A DNA stretch of 64,000 bases. It comes from Fibrobacter succinogenes (GTDB taxonomy: Bacteria > Fibrobacterota > Fibrobacteria > Fibrobacterales > Fibrobacteraceae). Below are positions 23,464 to 31,753 of the stretch, piece after piece. Under the pieces are notes generated by a model that was given only the letters and a program-made list of their open reading frames with translations, was not told the DNA's origin and ran no database searches. The DNA lies in the NCBI GenBank assembly GCA_902791475.1, contig CADAWC010000009.1:1-64000 (forward strand). The letters run 5' to 3'. The translations under genes were made by a program, and so were the position numbers. How positions within the stretch are numbered: the first letter of the stretch is position 1; each line of letters starts with the position of its first letter.

Positions 23464-24531
23464 TTAAGCGTTGAACTTTCCGAGCTTTTCCTGGGCGTTT
23501 GCCATCTGGAGACCGTTGATGATTTCATCAAGATCGCCTGTGACAACCTTGTCCAAGTTGTAAACGGTGAGACCAATGCGATGGTCCGTCACGCGGTTCT
23601 GCGGATAGTTGTAAGTGCGAATCTTGGCAGAACGGTCACCAGTACCCACGAGGGCCTTGCGGTTTGCCGCTTCTTCCTTTTCCTTCTTGGCGATGACGGC
23701 GTCAAGAATCTTGGAGCGCAACATTTCCATAGCGTGGAGTCTGTTTTGCAACTGGCTACGTTCGGTTTGGCAGCTCACCACCACGCCCGTCGGGATATGC
23801 GTCAAACGCACAGCGGAGTCCGTCTTGTTGATGTACTGACCGCCAGCGCCCGAAGAACGGTAGGTGTCCATGTGGATGTCGGCTTCGCGGATTTCCACGT
23901 CGACTTCTTCAGCTTCCGGGAGGATTGCGACTGTAGCTGCAGACGTATGCACACGGCCCTGCGTTTCCGTTTCCGGCACGCGCTGCACGCGGTGAACGCC
24001 ACTTTCGAACTTGAGCGTTCCATAGACGCTGTCGCCTTCGATGAATACGCGGATTTCCTTGTAGCCACCCACCGTGCCTTCGCTCAAGTCCTGGATAGTC
24101 ATCTTCCAGCCCATCTTGTCGCAGTAGCCGCGATACATGCGGAACAGGTCGCCTGCGAAAAGTGCGGATTCGTCGCCGCCCGTACCGCCGCGAATTTCGA
24201 GCGTTGCGTTACGGTAGTCCCACGGATCCTTCGGCACCATCAAAATCTGGAGTTCGTCCGTCACTTTGGGGAGCTTCTTTTCGATCTCCGAAATTTCGGC
24301 CTTGGCCATTGCGACCATTTCCGGGTCGGAATCGCCGAGGGCGGCCTTGTATTCATCAAGGTCGTCCATCATCTGCAGGTATTCCTTGGCCTTCAAAACA
24401 GCCTTTTCGATACCCTTGTACTGCTTGTGAATCTTGTTGTAACGAGCCTGGTCTCCGAGAACATCCGGATTGCCGAGTTCCGATTCCAGTTCTTCGTACT
24501 TTTCAATGAGTTTTTTAGCTTTATCTTTCAT
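23464..24531 (-). CDS. prfA: peptide chain release factor 1
   Basis: 355 residues, normal length for RF1. The peptidyl-hydrolysis motif is in GAGGQYINKTDSAVRLTHIP near 230; the stop-codon-reading domain and the C-terminal NRVTDHRIGLTVYNLD block are intact. RF1 ends translation at UAA and UAG. ATG 24531 (MKDKAKKLIEKY) is preferred over an ATG three codons earlier. A TATCTTTG box lies 6 bases before it and a GTAGGAA heptad array begins 20 bases before it. It is followed by prmC, which modifies it. Confidence 0.96.
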   Translation of the reverse strand: MKDKAKKLIEKYEELESELGNPDVLGDQARYNKIHKQYKGIEKAVLKAKEYLQMMDDLDEYKAALGDSDPEMVAMAKAEISEIEKKLPKVTDELQILMVPKDPWDYRNATLEIRGGTGGDESALFAGDLFRMYRGYCDKMGWKMTIQDLSEGTVGGYKEIRVFIEGDSVYGTLKFESGVHRVQRVPETETQGRVHTSAATVAILPEAEEVDVEIREADIHMDTYRSSGAGGQYINKTDSAVRLTHIPTGVVVSCQTERSQLQNRLHAMEMLRSKILDAVIAKKEKEEAANRKALVGTGDRSAKIRTYNYPQNRVTDHRIGLTVYNLDKVVTGDLDEIINGLQMANAQEKLGKFNA

Positions 24532-24537
24532 CGTGCG

Positions 24538-24545
24538 CAAAGATA
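24538..24545 (-). promoter_or_regulatory. TAnnTTTG box directly before prfA
   Basis: On the minus strand TTTTCTATCTTTGCG precedes the ATG, with the G of TTTG 6 bases from it. The same 15 bases precede the twin ATPase gene at 12802. A leaderless mRNA is suggested. Confidence 0.5.
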
Positions 24546-24550
24546 GAAAA

Positions 24551-24576
24551 GTAGGAAGTAGGAAGTAGGAAGTAGG
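24551..24576 (-). repeat. TTCCTAC heptad array before prfA
   Basis: Nearly four perfect copies of GTAGGAA on the plus strand, so TTCCTAC reading towards prfA, immediately upstream of its TATCTTTG box. A closely similar array precedes polA at the same distance. Confidence 0.9.
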
Positions 24577-24707
24577 ACGAAAAAGGTATGATAATATTGT
24601 CGGCTATGAAAAATCTAGAGGCGTGAATTAGAAGAATGGATGCTTCGGCTATGTTGGGACTTTTCTGTGTTCTATATCAATAATTTTGGTCAAAAACTCG
24701 AAAAAAC

Positions 24708-24737
24708 TTGACAATGTTTCGCTTTTTTTTACATTTG
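24708..24737 (+). promoter_or_regulatory. promoter of the beta-barrel/lipoprotein pair
   Basis: TTGACA (24708-24713), 16 bases, TACATTTG (24730-24737). The downstream box fits both the sigma-70 TAnnnT and the Bacteroidetes TAnnTTTG consensus. The ATG is 38 bases further on. Confidence 0.6.
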
Positions 24738-24775
24738 AGGTTGGATTTGTTAAAACATAAACGGAACATATTGAA

Positions 24776-25681
24776 ATGCAATCAAATCTGTTTACTGGTT
24801 TTCTGTTGTCTATTTCTTTGCTTCCCTCATTGCTTTTTGCCCAGGAAAGCGAATTCGTTGAAGATAGGAGCAACTCTCTTGTTGAATTTGTGGAGTCTGA
24901 TCAGAAACCTACAGAATCAACGACTGCTGTTGTTCAAGACTATGATGTTAAAAAGTCTGATGTTGGATCCTCTATGAATTGGATTTTGGGCGCTCATTTA
25001 GAAAGCTCTCTTGCGTTACCCTTAGACATGAAAATGGCTGCTGATGTCCAAAATAATTCTGAGGAGGCGAATGCCACTTGGATTGGGGCTAAATTCGGCG
25101 TTGGTGTTGGCGTGGGCTTTTATTTTAATCCTAAAATGGCTTTGGTAACAAGTCTTGATTTTCAGCTGCTTAATTTTAGTACAGTGGACCGCGTTCCTCG
25201 AAATCGAGTAATTACAGTTACTGGATCAGAGTATCATAGTGATGGATCGAGGGGCGTAGAGGAAACGCGTGTGCGTAAAACTTCTCCGCAATACCGTTCA
25301 ATTAAATATTATCAAGTGGCTTTCCCAGTATCTTTTCGATATCATTTCTTGGAAGATTTATGGGGACAACTTGGTGTATGTTTGAATCAGGCAATATATA
25401 CGACTGAAAGTGGTTTGTATGAAAACTATTTCGAAGAAGTGAGATCTGGGATTGTGTATAACGAATATCCGCTTCCTTCAGGGGCTAAGAGAGAATTTAT
25501 CCCAAGTTTATTGCTTTCTGTTGGAAAGAGCTGGACTGCGGGAAAATTGATTTTTGATGTCGCGTTGTCTTTCTCGTATGCGTTAAAGAAATCGGATTTT
25601 GACTATGGACTGTCTGCGAACACCTTTACCATCGGAATTGATTTTTATGCTTGGTTCTCTTTAACAAAGGAAAAGAAATGA
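24776..25681 (+). CDS. outer-membrane beta-barrel protein
   Basis: 301 residues. Signal peptide ending SLLFAQ (residues 1-24), an acidic disordered segment (about 25-65) and then amphipathic strands (WILGAHLESSLALPL, FGVGVGVGFYFNPKMALVTSLDFQLLNF, YYQVAFPVSFRYHF, FTIGIDFYAWFSL). The pattern fits an outer-membrane barrel of the PorT/outer-membrane-protein beta-barrel families. Function unknown. The stop overlaps the following lipoprotein start by four bases, so the two are translated together. Confidence 0.75.
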   Translation: MQSNLFTGFLLSISLLPSLLFAQESEFVEDRSNSLVEFVESDQKPTESTTAVVQDYDVKKSDVGSSMNWILGAHLESSLALPLDMKMAADVQNNSEEANATWIGAKFGVGVGVGFYFNPKMALVTSLDFQLLNFSTVDRVPRNRVITVTGSEYHSDGSRGVEETRVRKTSPQYRSIKYYQVAFPVSFRYHFLEDLWGQLGVCLNQAIYTTESGLYENYFEEVRSGIVYNEYPLPSGAKREFIPSLLLSVGKSWTAGKLIFDVALSFSYALKKSDFDYGLSANTFTIGIDFYAWFSLTKEKK

Positions 25682-26025
25682 GAAAAATAGCCCTTATTGC
25701 AACAACGCTGTTGGTAGCTTTGTTCTTTGTCTCGTGTGCAAATTATACTCCGTATACACCGAGTGTGCCTGCGACTGGACCTAACATTCCTATAAACGCA
25801 ATGAAAATCAAGAAGATGACATCTGTTTCGTATGAGTATAAATCTTCAAAAATCGGCTGCTCCGAAGTAGAATTCTTGAAAACTTTTGTGGGGAAAAAAG
25901 TTCGCTTGGATGATGAAAGTTTTGTATTTGTTGATAATATTTTAGAAATCCATACAAATGTATATTCTATAAATAACAATTACCATTGCGGCTTTTGGGG
26001 CTTGGCTGTCGAATACGAAAAGTAA
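25678..26025 (+). CDS. small lipoprotein
   Basis: 115 residues starting MRKIALIATTLLVALFFVSC, a signal with lipobox FVSC. The mature part is short and shows no recognised domain; it contains SKIGCSEVEFLKTFVGKKVRL and two more Cys. The ATG lies in the overlap ATGA with the barrel gene, which shows coupling, so the lipoprotein may associate with that barrel at the outer membrane. An in-frame ATG at 25651 lies inside the barrel gene and would spoil the signal peptide. Confidence 0.72.
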   Translation: MRKIALIATTLLVALFFVSCANYTPYTPSVPATGPNIPINAMKIKKMTSVSYEYKSSKIGCSEVEFLKTFVGKKVRLDDESFVFVDNILEIHTNVYSINNNYHCGFWGLAVEYEK

Positions 26026-26107
26026 TGCTTGACAGAAATTCCAAACTTGTTTTGCTAGCTCTCTTTGGGCTAGCTTTTGTTTTATTCAGAAAGGCGTGCG
26101 ACGCCGC

Positions 26108-26434
26108 TTACAGAATGTTATCGAGGATGCTTTCGAGAACTCCGTCAAGAATCCCGCCCGCAGCGTCTCCAACAGCATCTCCCGCAGCATCAGAAACGTC
26201 AACCTTGTCGGCAGCTTCACTTGCTCCTTCGACGACTTTTTTTACCGTTGTACCTGCAGCATCCGTTATCGCATTAATTGCTGGTTTTGTGACATCAACA
26301 ATCTTGTCAACTGCGGAATCAAAGGCTTGATAAAGAGCGTTGTCGGCAATTGAATCCAAAATTTGTTGTCCAATGGACGGATCGTTTGTGGTGCTTTGTG
26401 CTTGATTTACGTTTTCAGGTATTTCGTTTTCCAT
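26108..26434 (-). CDS. hypothetical Ala/Asp-rich protein
   Basis: Not recognised. 108 residues: a polar N-terminus of 20 residues, then an Ala/Asp/Val/Gly-rich body with near-regular repeats (DAAGTTVKKVVEGASEAADKV, DAAGDAVGDAAGGILDGVLES). The spacing of Ala and Gly suggests amphipathic helices; no signal peptide or Cys. The ATG at 26434 has TAGG-type spacing upstream only weakly. It sits between the lipoprotein and trmO genes, convergent with the former. An opposite open frame (25986-26330) is less convincing. Confidence 0.5.
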   Translation of the reverse strand: MENEIPENVNQAQSTTNDPSIGQQILDSIADNALYQAFDSAVDKIVDVTKPAINAITDAAGTTVKKVVEGASEAADKVDVSDAAGDAVGDAAGGILDGVLESILDNIL

Positions 26435-26490
26435 AGGATTATAAATTATTAAATTTTGTCTGTTGAACTGTAATTATTTCTGGTAATTTT

Positions 26491-27288
26491 ATGCAAATCA
26501 CCCCAATCGGCACATTCTACGGCGATGCCATTTACAAGTACGACGCTCCCAGGCAGGGGCGCCTTTTTGCAGGGCATCCGGGGCGGATTGTGCTCTCTCC
26601 GGGGAATAATTTCGAGATGGCGCTCCGCGACCTCGATGGCTTTGAACGCATCTGGGTGATTTTTCAGTTCCACGAAAACGTTGGTTGGCGCCCGACAACG
26701 CGCCCGCCTGTACCGCCGAAGGGCAAGGATCGCGTAGGGACTTTTGCAAGCCGCAGCCCTTACCGCCCAAATCCAATTGGGCTTAGTTGCGTTCGTCTCC
26801 TCAAAATCGAAGGCCTCACGCTTTACGTCGATGAAGCTGATTTGCTCAACGAAACGCCGATTCTCGATATCAAACCGTACATCCCCATGGCGGATGCTTT
26901 CCCGGAGGCGAAGGCCGGCTGGGTAGAAGAGCAAGTCGGTGACCTTTGGGCTGTTGAAATGTCTGAAAAGTTCGCCGAACAGAATCGCTGGATTGCTGAG
27001 CGCAGTTCTTTTGATTTGGAAAGCTTTGCGCAGGTGCAGCTTTCGCGTGGGAATTTTTCCAAAGATGTTTTTGACAGCTCTCGACGTCGGTTGACGATTG
27101 ATGAAAATTCCAAAACGGGTGTGCTTGCTTACCGCACGTTCCGCATCCATTTTGGCTATGACGATGTATCTCGTAAGGTCGTGCTAGAACACATTACGAG
27201 CGGTTACACGCCCGAAGAACTCCATTCTTCCGAAGATAAATACGGCGACAAAAAAATCCACAAAGAATTTGTGGATTTGTATAAATAA
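26491..27288 (+). CDS. trmO: tRNA (N6-threonylcarbamoyladenosine-37) methyltransferase TrmO
   Basis: 265 residues. The N-terminal beta-barrel domain of UPF0066/TrmO is clear: ITPIGTFYG, the RIVL motif, LDGFERIWVIFQFHEN, GTFASRSPYRPNPIGLS, and DLLNETPILDIKPYIPMAD. TrmO adds the N6-methyl group of m6t6A in tRNA-Thr using S-adenosylmethionine. The C-terminal 110 residues correspond to the shorter accessory domain. It is a single-gene unit between divergent or convergent neighbours. Confidence 0.92.
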   Translation: MQITPIGTFYGDAIYKYDAPRQGRLFAGHPGRIVLSPGNNFEMALRDLDGFERIWVIFQFHENVGWRPTTRPPVPPKGKDRVGTFASRSPYRPNPIGLSCVRLLKIEGLTLYVDEADLLNETPILDIKPYIPMADAFPEAKAGWVEEQVGDLWAVEMSEKFAEQNRWIAERSSFDLESFAQVQLSRGNFSKDVFDSSRRRLTIDENSKTGVLAYRTFRIHFGYDDVSRKVVLEHITSGYTPEELHSSEDKYGDKKIHKEFVDLYK

Positions 27289-27347
27289 ATTCCCGGTGAT
27301 TCTTGTTATGCGAAAGCTATTCTTGCGTTTAGCGTTTTCGCACTGTT

Positions 27348-28316
27348 TTACTTGAGCTTTTTATTGATGTACTCGTCGTAGTCGATTTCACCGCATTTTA
27401 ATGTTTCTTTTAGCACGAACGTCTGTACGATTTCTGGGCTTTCGGAAAGTTCACCACAGTACTCGAACAGGAATCCGATATGCATATCGAACGGGCGCGG
27501 CTCGTAATCGCAATTGTCGTGGATTTCTGTGATGGCGATGGAGTCCTTTGAAATCTTGGTGAGCACATGCACGACAGGCGATGAGTCGTAGATGTTTAGT
27601 ACATAGAGCGGGCAGCCGTCTGGCAATCTTGAAATATCTCCGCTTGCAGTTCCGTAGATATCACCGTGCATTGCCCAGATTGTTTTTTCGAAAAGATAGG
27701 GGAGTGCGCGTACATTATCTTTCGTAATCTTGTGCAGCCCGAGTTCTCTCAGCTTAGCTGTGCTAGAAAGTACCGCACAGTTTTGCTTTGTGGAGTCGCA
27801 GTATGTTAAAGTCACGTTGTAGCCAAGAACGTTATCGTCGTAAGTGACTTCGGTAATGTTGTATTTTTTGAGGTAATCATCAAGTGTACTTGCGGGCTCT
27901 ACTGTTGGACCACAATGACATGTATATCCGATTGGGCAATAACATCCGGGATTGCCAAAACCTGGGGTGCCAGCACTTCCATTGCCGCCTGTTGAACTGC
28001 TTGACGGTGCTGGATCTGTGTGTATTGGATTAAAGCCATCTTCTTCCGAGCGTGATGAAGATGAAATTTCTATCGAGGGCGTTGGGCTTGAGTCGCTGCT
28101 CAAGATAATAGGAAAATTGTTTGGTGATTCTATAGATTTGCCGGAGTCCGATTCGATGGAGCGGTCTGTGGAACTGCTAGACTGCGTCCCATAGGCGAAC
28201 TGGTTTGGCTCTTCGGCGGTTCCTGCTATTTTGTCTGAACAGGCAAACGAACAGAAAACGGCTAATGCCGTTATGCTTGCGGTCAAGAGTTTATTGAGCA
28301 ACTTAGTCATTACCAT
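27348..28316 (-). CDS. Ser-linker lipoprotein coupled to a TIGR02147 gene
   Basis: 322 residues (320 if the second ATG at 28310 is used). Signal peptide with lipobox CSFACS, then a Ser/Thr/Pro-rich linker (about 35-110), a short Cys cluster (NPGCYCPIGYTCHCGP near 120-137) and a C-terminal globular part with four more Cys. Both candidate start codons lie across the stop of the TIGR02147 gene, so translation is coupled to it. The SSSS linker followed by a globular domain is the usual build of Fibrobacter surface lipoproteins. No domain is recognised. Confidence 0.75.
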   Translation of the reverse strand: MVMTKLLNKLLTASITALAVFCSFACSDKIAGTAEEPNQFAYGTQSSSSTDRSIESDSGKSIESPNNFPIILSSDSSPTPSIEISSSSRSEEDGFNPIHTDPAPSSSSTGGNGSAGTPGFGNPGCYCPIGYTCHCGPTVEPASTLDDYLKKYNITEVTYDDNVLGYNVTLTYCDSTKQNCAVLSSTAKLRELGLHKITKDNVRALPYLFEKTIWAMHGDIYGTASGDISRLPDGCPLYVLNIYDSSPVVHVLTKISKDSIAITEIHDNCDYEPRPFDMHIGFLFEYCGELSESPEIVQTFVLKETLKCGEIDYDEYINKKLK

Positions 28317-29133
28317 TCTCCTTCGCCTTTCTTGTGAGAGGGAATAACTGTAAATTTAATCTATAAACTTGATCGATGTTCTTGTCGCCTGCGGCAATGC
28401 TCACGATTTTGCGGCGGCATTCGTCGAGTTCCTTGACGATTTGTTCGTAGGAGTCCTTGGAAATTCCCATGGTGATTCCGCTAAAATTGCGTTCGGTACG
28501 GGCAAGATCCAGCGAATTTGCCGCAATTTTTGCCATTTCACGATGCATGTCGCGGATGGCGAGCTTGGTTGCTTCTGGGGAGCCCTTGATGGATGTTTCG
28601 GTCTGGGTGTAGGTGTTTTCTCCGGTCTTGTTGAGGAACCCTGCCTTGACCAAAAAATCTAGGGACTGCTTGATGTCGGCGGCGGAAACGTCCGTGTAGC
28701 ACATTTTGGCGAGTTCACCCGGGGTGGCGCCTGGCATGAGCGGGGCGAGTTCTCGTAAGACCGGGTTTCTCCAGCTTTCGTAAAATTCAAACAGGTCGCC
28801 TTCGACGACTCTGACTTTGTGGACTCTTGCAATTTCGAGCATTTCTTCGTAGGCGGCTTTCTTTTTCACTTCGTCCGTTTCTTGGCCGAAGTTCACCATC
28901 GCCCTGAAGTAGTCCATCTCGAATCCGACAAGCCCCATGGCTTGCCCGGTGCGTTCGACGCCGATTCGGCTCAAGTTGCTTTTTCCGTCGCAGACGACCT
29001 TCATGTACGAAGATGAGGTAAAACCTGCGGCTTTGGAAAATTCACGCCATGAGAAAACATGGCGGAGCTTGCGCTCTTCGTAAAAGTCGCGCATGTACTG
29101 TCGGAAGTCTGAGTATTCGATAATCGCTTTCAT
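28303..29133 (-). CDS. TIGR02147 (DUF4423) family putative regulator
   Basis: 276 residues. The opening IIEYSDFRQYMRDFYEERK, FSWREFSKAAGFTSSSYMKVVCDGKSNLS and the late TMGISKDSYEQIVKELDECRRKI match the Fibrobacter paralogous family TIGR02147. The N-terminal REFSKAAGF...YMKVVCDG segment looks like a helix-turn-helix, so a DNA-binding role is likely though unproved. The second paralogue here (46550) is about 50% identical by eye. ATG 29133 is chosen (a GTG precedes it). It overlaps the lipoprotein gene downstream. Confidence 0.85.
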   Translation of the reverse strand: MKAIIEYSDFRQYMRDFYEERKLRHVFSWREFSKAAGFTSSSYMKVVCDGKSNLSRIGVERTGQAMGLVGFEMDYFRAMVNFGQETDEVKKKAAYEEMLEIARVHKVRVVEGDLFEFYESWRNPVLRELAPLMPGATPGELAKMCYTDVSAADIKQSLDFLVKAGFLNKTGENTYTQTETSIKGSPEATKLAIRDMHREMAKIAANSLDLARTERNFSGITMGISKDSYEQIVKELDECRRKIVSIAAGDKNIDQVYRLNLQLFPLTRKAKENGND

Positions 29134-29141
29134 CACTTCTA

Positions 29142-29170
29142 AATATAAATTGAAATTTACGGAAAAACAA
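29142..29170 (-). promoter_or_regulatory. promoter of the TIGR02147-lipoprotein pair
   Basis: On the minus strand TTGTTT (29170-29165), 17 bases, TATATT (29147-29142), then TAGAAGTG and the ATG at 29133. Start of transcription would fall on or next to the ATG. The -10 to ATG segment resembles that of the other TIGR02147 gene. Confidence 0.5.
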
Positions 29171-29356
29171 TATTTTTATGCAACGGATTATATTAAAAAT
29201 ACACAAAAATAGCGATTTTTATTTAGTATTTACGTTTTGTATACCCTATATGCAACATTTCCCGAGCGTAGCGATACACCGTTATGCTACTATTGTTTTT
29301 GAGAATAAACAGGAATTTTTGTCCTAATGTAATAGAAAAAGAGTATTTTGGTAACT

Positions 29357-30484
29357 ATGAGCGTTTTTGGATTTTATGCCGAAGTGAACGTCGGGTGTAT
29401 TGTGATACTGCTGCTCCTTTTGTACAGTATCAAGAGGCTCCCGACGCCTCAGGTCAAGTATGAGCTTTTTCAGACTCTGGTACTTTGGCATATTGTCTAT
29501 TTCATAAGCGATTCCGTTTGGGCGCTTGTCAACGATGCGACTTTCCCGAAAAATACGTTTACTGTTTTGGCGGTGAATTATTTCAATGCTATTATTATGC
29601 CGGTTGTCGCGTATAACTGTTTTATGTTTGCTGAAATCAGCACGCGCCCGGAAATGACTCGCAAGCAGATTGAACGGTTCCGGTGCAAATTGCGTATCCC
29701 GATTATCGTGCAGTTTGTGGCGTTGCTCATTTCTTTTTGGATTGTTCCCGACTTTTGGCTTGATGACCAACTAGAACCCATTGGCTTTTATTATTTCATC
29801 TTGTCATTTTTGCCGTTAATTTATTGGATGGCGGGGACTGTCCGTGGTTTGCTCCGTACGCGAACCATGCTGAATAGGGCTAATCTTGGAACGTATCTGA
29901 TTGTGGCTAGCTATACGCCGGGTGTGTTGGTGGCGGGCGGTGCACAGATTCTCTTTGCATTGACGACTCCGATTTTCTGCTTCTGGTGTACCGCTATTAT
30001 TTTGTTTGCGTATTTGCATATGCAAAACCAGTTGATTTCGACGGATTCATTGACGATGCTCAATAACCGCAATCGTCTGCATGACTATTTGCATCAGCCG
30101 CGCGAAGAAAAAGATTCTTTTGTGATTATGGTGGACGTGGATCACTTTAAGCAAATTAATGATACGTACGGCCATGCCGAAGGTGACCGTGCGCTCACTA
30201 TTGTTTCGCAGGCGCTCAAGAAGGCTTGTGAACGCTTGGGGTTTTCGATATTCCTCTGCCGTTATGGTGGCGACGAATTCTTGATGATTGCGCAGACTGA
30301 AGTCCCGGACGATGTGGTTAAGGAAGTCCGCAATTGCTTGCAAGAAGAAGTCTCGAAGGGCGCGCACTCCTATAAGATTGAGGCGAGTATGGGCTTTGCC
30401 CGCTGGGATGGAAATCCCGAAAGCTTCAAGGAAAGCATGATCAACGCCGACAAAAAAATGTACGAAGACAAACGCTTGGCCTAG
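29357..30484 (+). CDS. membrane diguanylate cyclase (GGDEF)
   Basis: 375 residues. Six or more membrane helices in residues 1-220 form an unrecognised sensor region, followed by a GGDEF domain (about 225-375) with the active-site RYGGDEF, the DVDHFKQINDTYGHAEGD metal/substrate block and ASMGFARWD. It should make cyclic di-GMP. The RxxD inhibitory site five residues before GGDEF is missing, so product feedback by that route is unlikely. ATG 29357 is preferred to an in-frame start 9 bases upstream. No effector gene is adjacent. Confidence 0.9.
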   Translation: MSVFGFYAEVNVGCIVILLLLLYSIKRLPTPQVKYELFQTLVLWHIVYFISDSVWALVNDATFPKNTFTVLAVNYFNAIIMPVVAYNCFMFAEISTRPEMTRKQIERFRCKLRIPIIVQFVALLISFWIVPDFWLDDQLEPIGFYYFILSFLPLIYWMAGTVRGLLRTRTMLNRANLGTYLIVASYTPGVLVAGGAQILFALTTPIFCFWCTAIILFAYLHMQNQLISTDSLTMLNNRNRLHDYLHQPREEKDSFVIMVDVDHFKQINDTYGHAEGDRALTIVSQALKKACERLGFSIFLCRYGGDEFLMIAQTEVPDDVVKEVRNCLQEEVSKGAHSYKIEASMGFARWDGNPESFKESMINADKKMYEDKRLA

Positions 30485-30535
30485 TGGCTTGCGGGTTCGC
30501 CGCAGTTACTGGTAACTGCAGGCTAGGAAGTCGCT

Positions 30536-31726
30536 TTACCCTTCGAGTTTATTCTTCAGGTAATGCCTTGATGTGTATGTAAGGAACATGATGTCGGCGA
30601 TGGCGAGTGCTATGCCGCAGACGAAGAACACTTGCTGGTGCATCCCGAAGTGGTTTGCCATGGCGCCTCCTACGAGAATTCCTGTTCCAATGCCGATATC
30701 CCACCCCGAGAGGTAGGTGCTGTTTGCCGTACCGCGCTGGTCGTGGCGGGCGAGGTTCACGCACATGGTCTGGTAGCCAGGGAAGATAAGCCCGAGGCTT
30801 GTTCCGATAAGGAACGCGGATAAGAAGAATGTAATGGGGCTGTGGCTAAAGGCGAGGATGAAGTAAGCGACGACGATCAAAGTCATGCCGGAGCCAACAA
30901 GATGAATCAAGTAACCGCGGTCAATCAGGCGGCCTGTCATGATGCGGTTCAAGATGAGGCCTGTCGCGATGAGTGCGTAGAACCAGCCTGACCCGCCGAT
31001 GCCAAGTTCACCTGCGTAAATGGCGATGTAGTTCGTGACTGGGCCGTATGCAAATCCGACGAAGATGAAGTTCGCAAATTGTGGGACTGCGCGTGTGAGG
31101 AAGAATCGGTCGAGCGAAAGCGGGGCGCAGACCTTCTTTTCGCGGGGCTTTACCTTGAGTGTCTGCACAAGCACAAGTCCAATCACGCAAAGGATTGTAG
31201 AAATTGCAAAAACAATCCCGTCGCCGAATGCTTCGTAAAGAAACATTCCGGTCATGGGACCGGTGGCGAAGGCTAAGTTCACGCTGATCCCGAAATACCC
31301 GATGCCTTCGCCGCGGCGACTTGCGGGCAGAGCATCAATAGCCACCGTATTACTAGCGGTACTCGAAATGCCAAAGAACAGCCCGTGGGCAAAACGCACG
31401 ACCGCTAGAATCGGCAATAGCCCAACTGTTTTGTAGCCTAAAAAACAGAGCGTAAATGCAAAAAATGTCCAAAAGTATAGCGGCTTTCGGCTGAATGTGT
31501 CGACGAGGAATCCGGCAAATGGCCTGCAGGCAAGAGCGCCGATCGTGTAGAGCGAGATGATAAAGCCTGCAGTTGCGTTGTCTGTTCGGAATTTATCTAT
31601 GATGAATAACGGAAGAATGGGCAAAAGCTGGTAGAAACTAAAGAACAGCAAGAAGTTTGCTGCAGAAACCGTCACGAATGTTCGGGTCCAAAGTTTGTTA
31701 TTAACCGTAGGGGATGAATTTTCCAT
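30536..31726 (-). CDS. MFS transporter
   Basis: 396 residues with twelve hydrophobic segments. The loop 2-3 motif GFLVDTFSRKPLYF (about 75-88) and the equivalent GRLIDRGYLIHLVGSG in the second half are the major facilitator superfamily signatures. The layout resembles drug/sugar efflux MFS members, but no substrate can be assigned. The gene runs towards the diguanylate cyclase gene (convergent) and diverges from the TIGR02171 gene with only 27 bases between starts, so the two may share regulatory DNA. Confidence 0.88.
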   Translation of the reverse strand: MENSSPTVNNKLWTRTFVTVSAANFLLFFSFYQLLPILPLFIIDKFRTDNATAGFIISLYTIGALACRPFAGFLVDTFSRKPLYFWTFFAFTLCFLGYKTVGLLPILAVVRFAHGLFFGISSTASNTVAIDALPASRRGEGIGYFGISVNLAFATGPMTGMFLYEAFGDGIVFAISTILCVIGLVLVQTLKVKPREKKVCAPLSLDRFFLTRAVPQFANFIFVGFAYGPVTNYIAIYAGELGIGGSGWFYALIATGLILNRIMTGRLIDRGYLIHLVGSGMTLIVVAYFILAFSHSPITFFLSAFLIGTSLGLIFPGYQTMCVNLARHDQRGTANSTYLSGWDIGIGTGILVGGAMANHFGMHQQVFFVCGIALAIADIMFLTYTSRHYLKNKLEG

Positions 31727-31753
31727 AGTTAAGGAAAATAGTATATTATAAGT

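Noticed and set aside
25986..26330. A plus-strand frame rich in Ser/Pro overlapping the 26108-26434 gene
   Set aside because: Its composition is the reverse image of the Ala/Asp-rich minus-strand product; the minus frame has a regular repeat structure and a sensible start.
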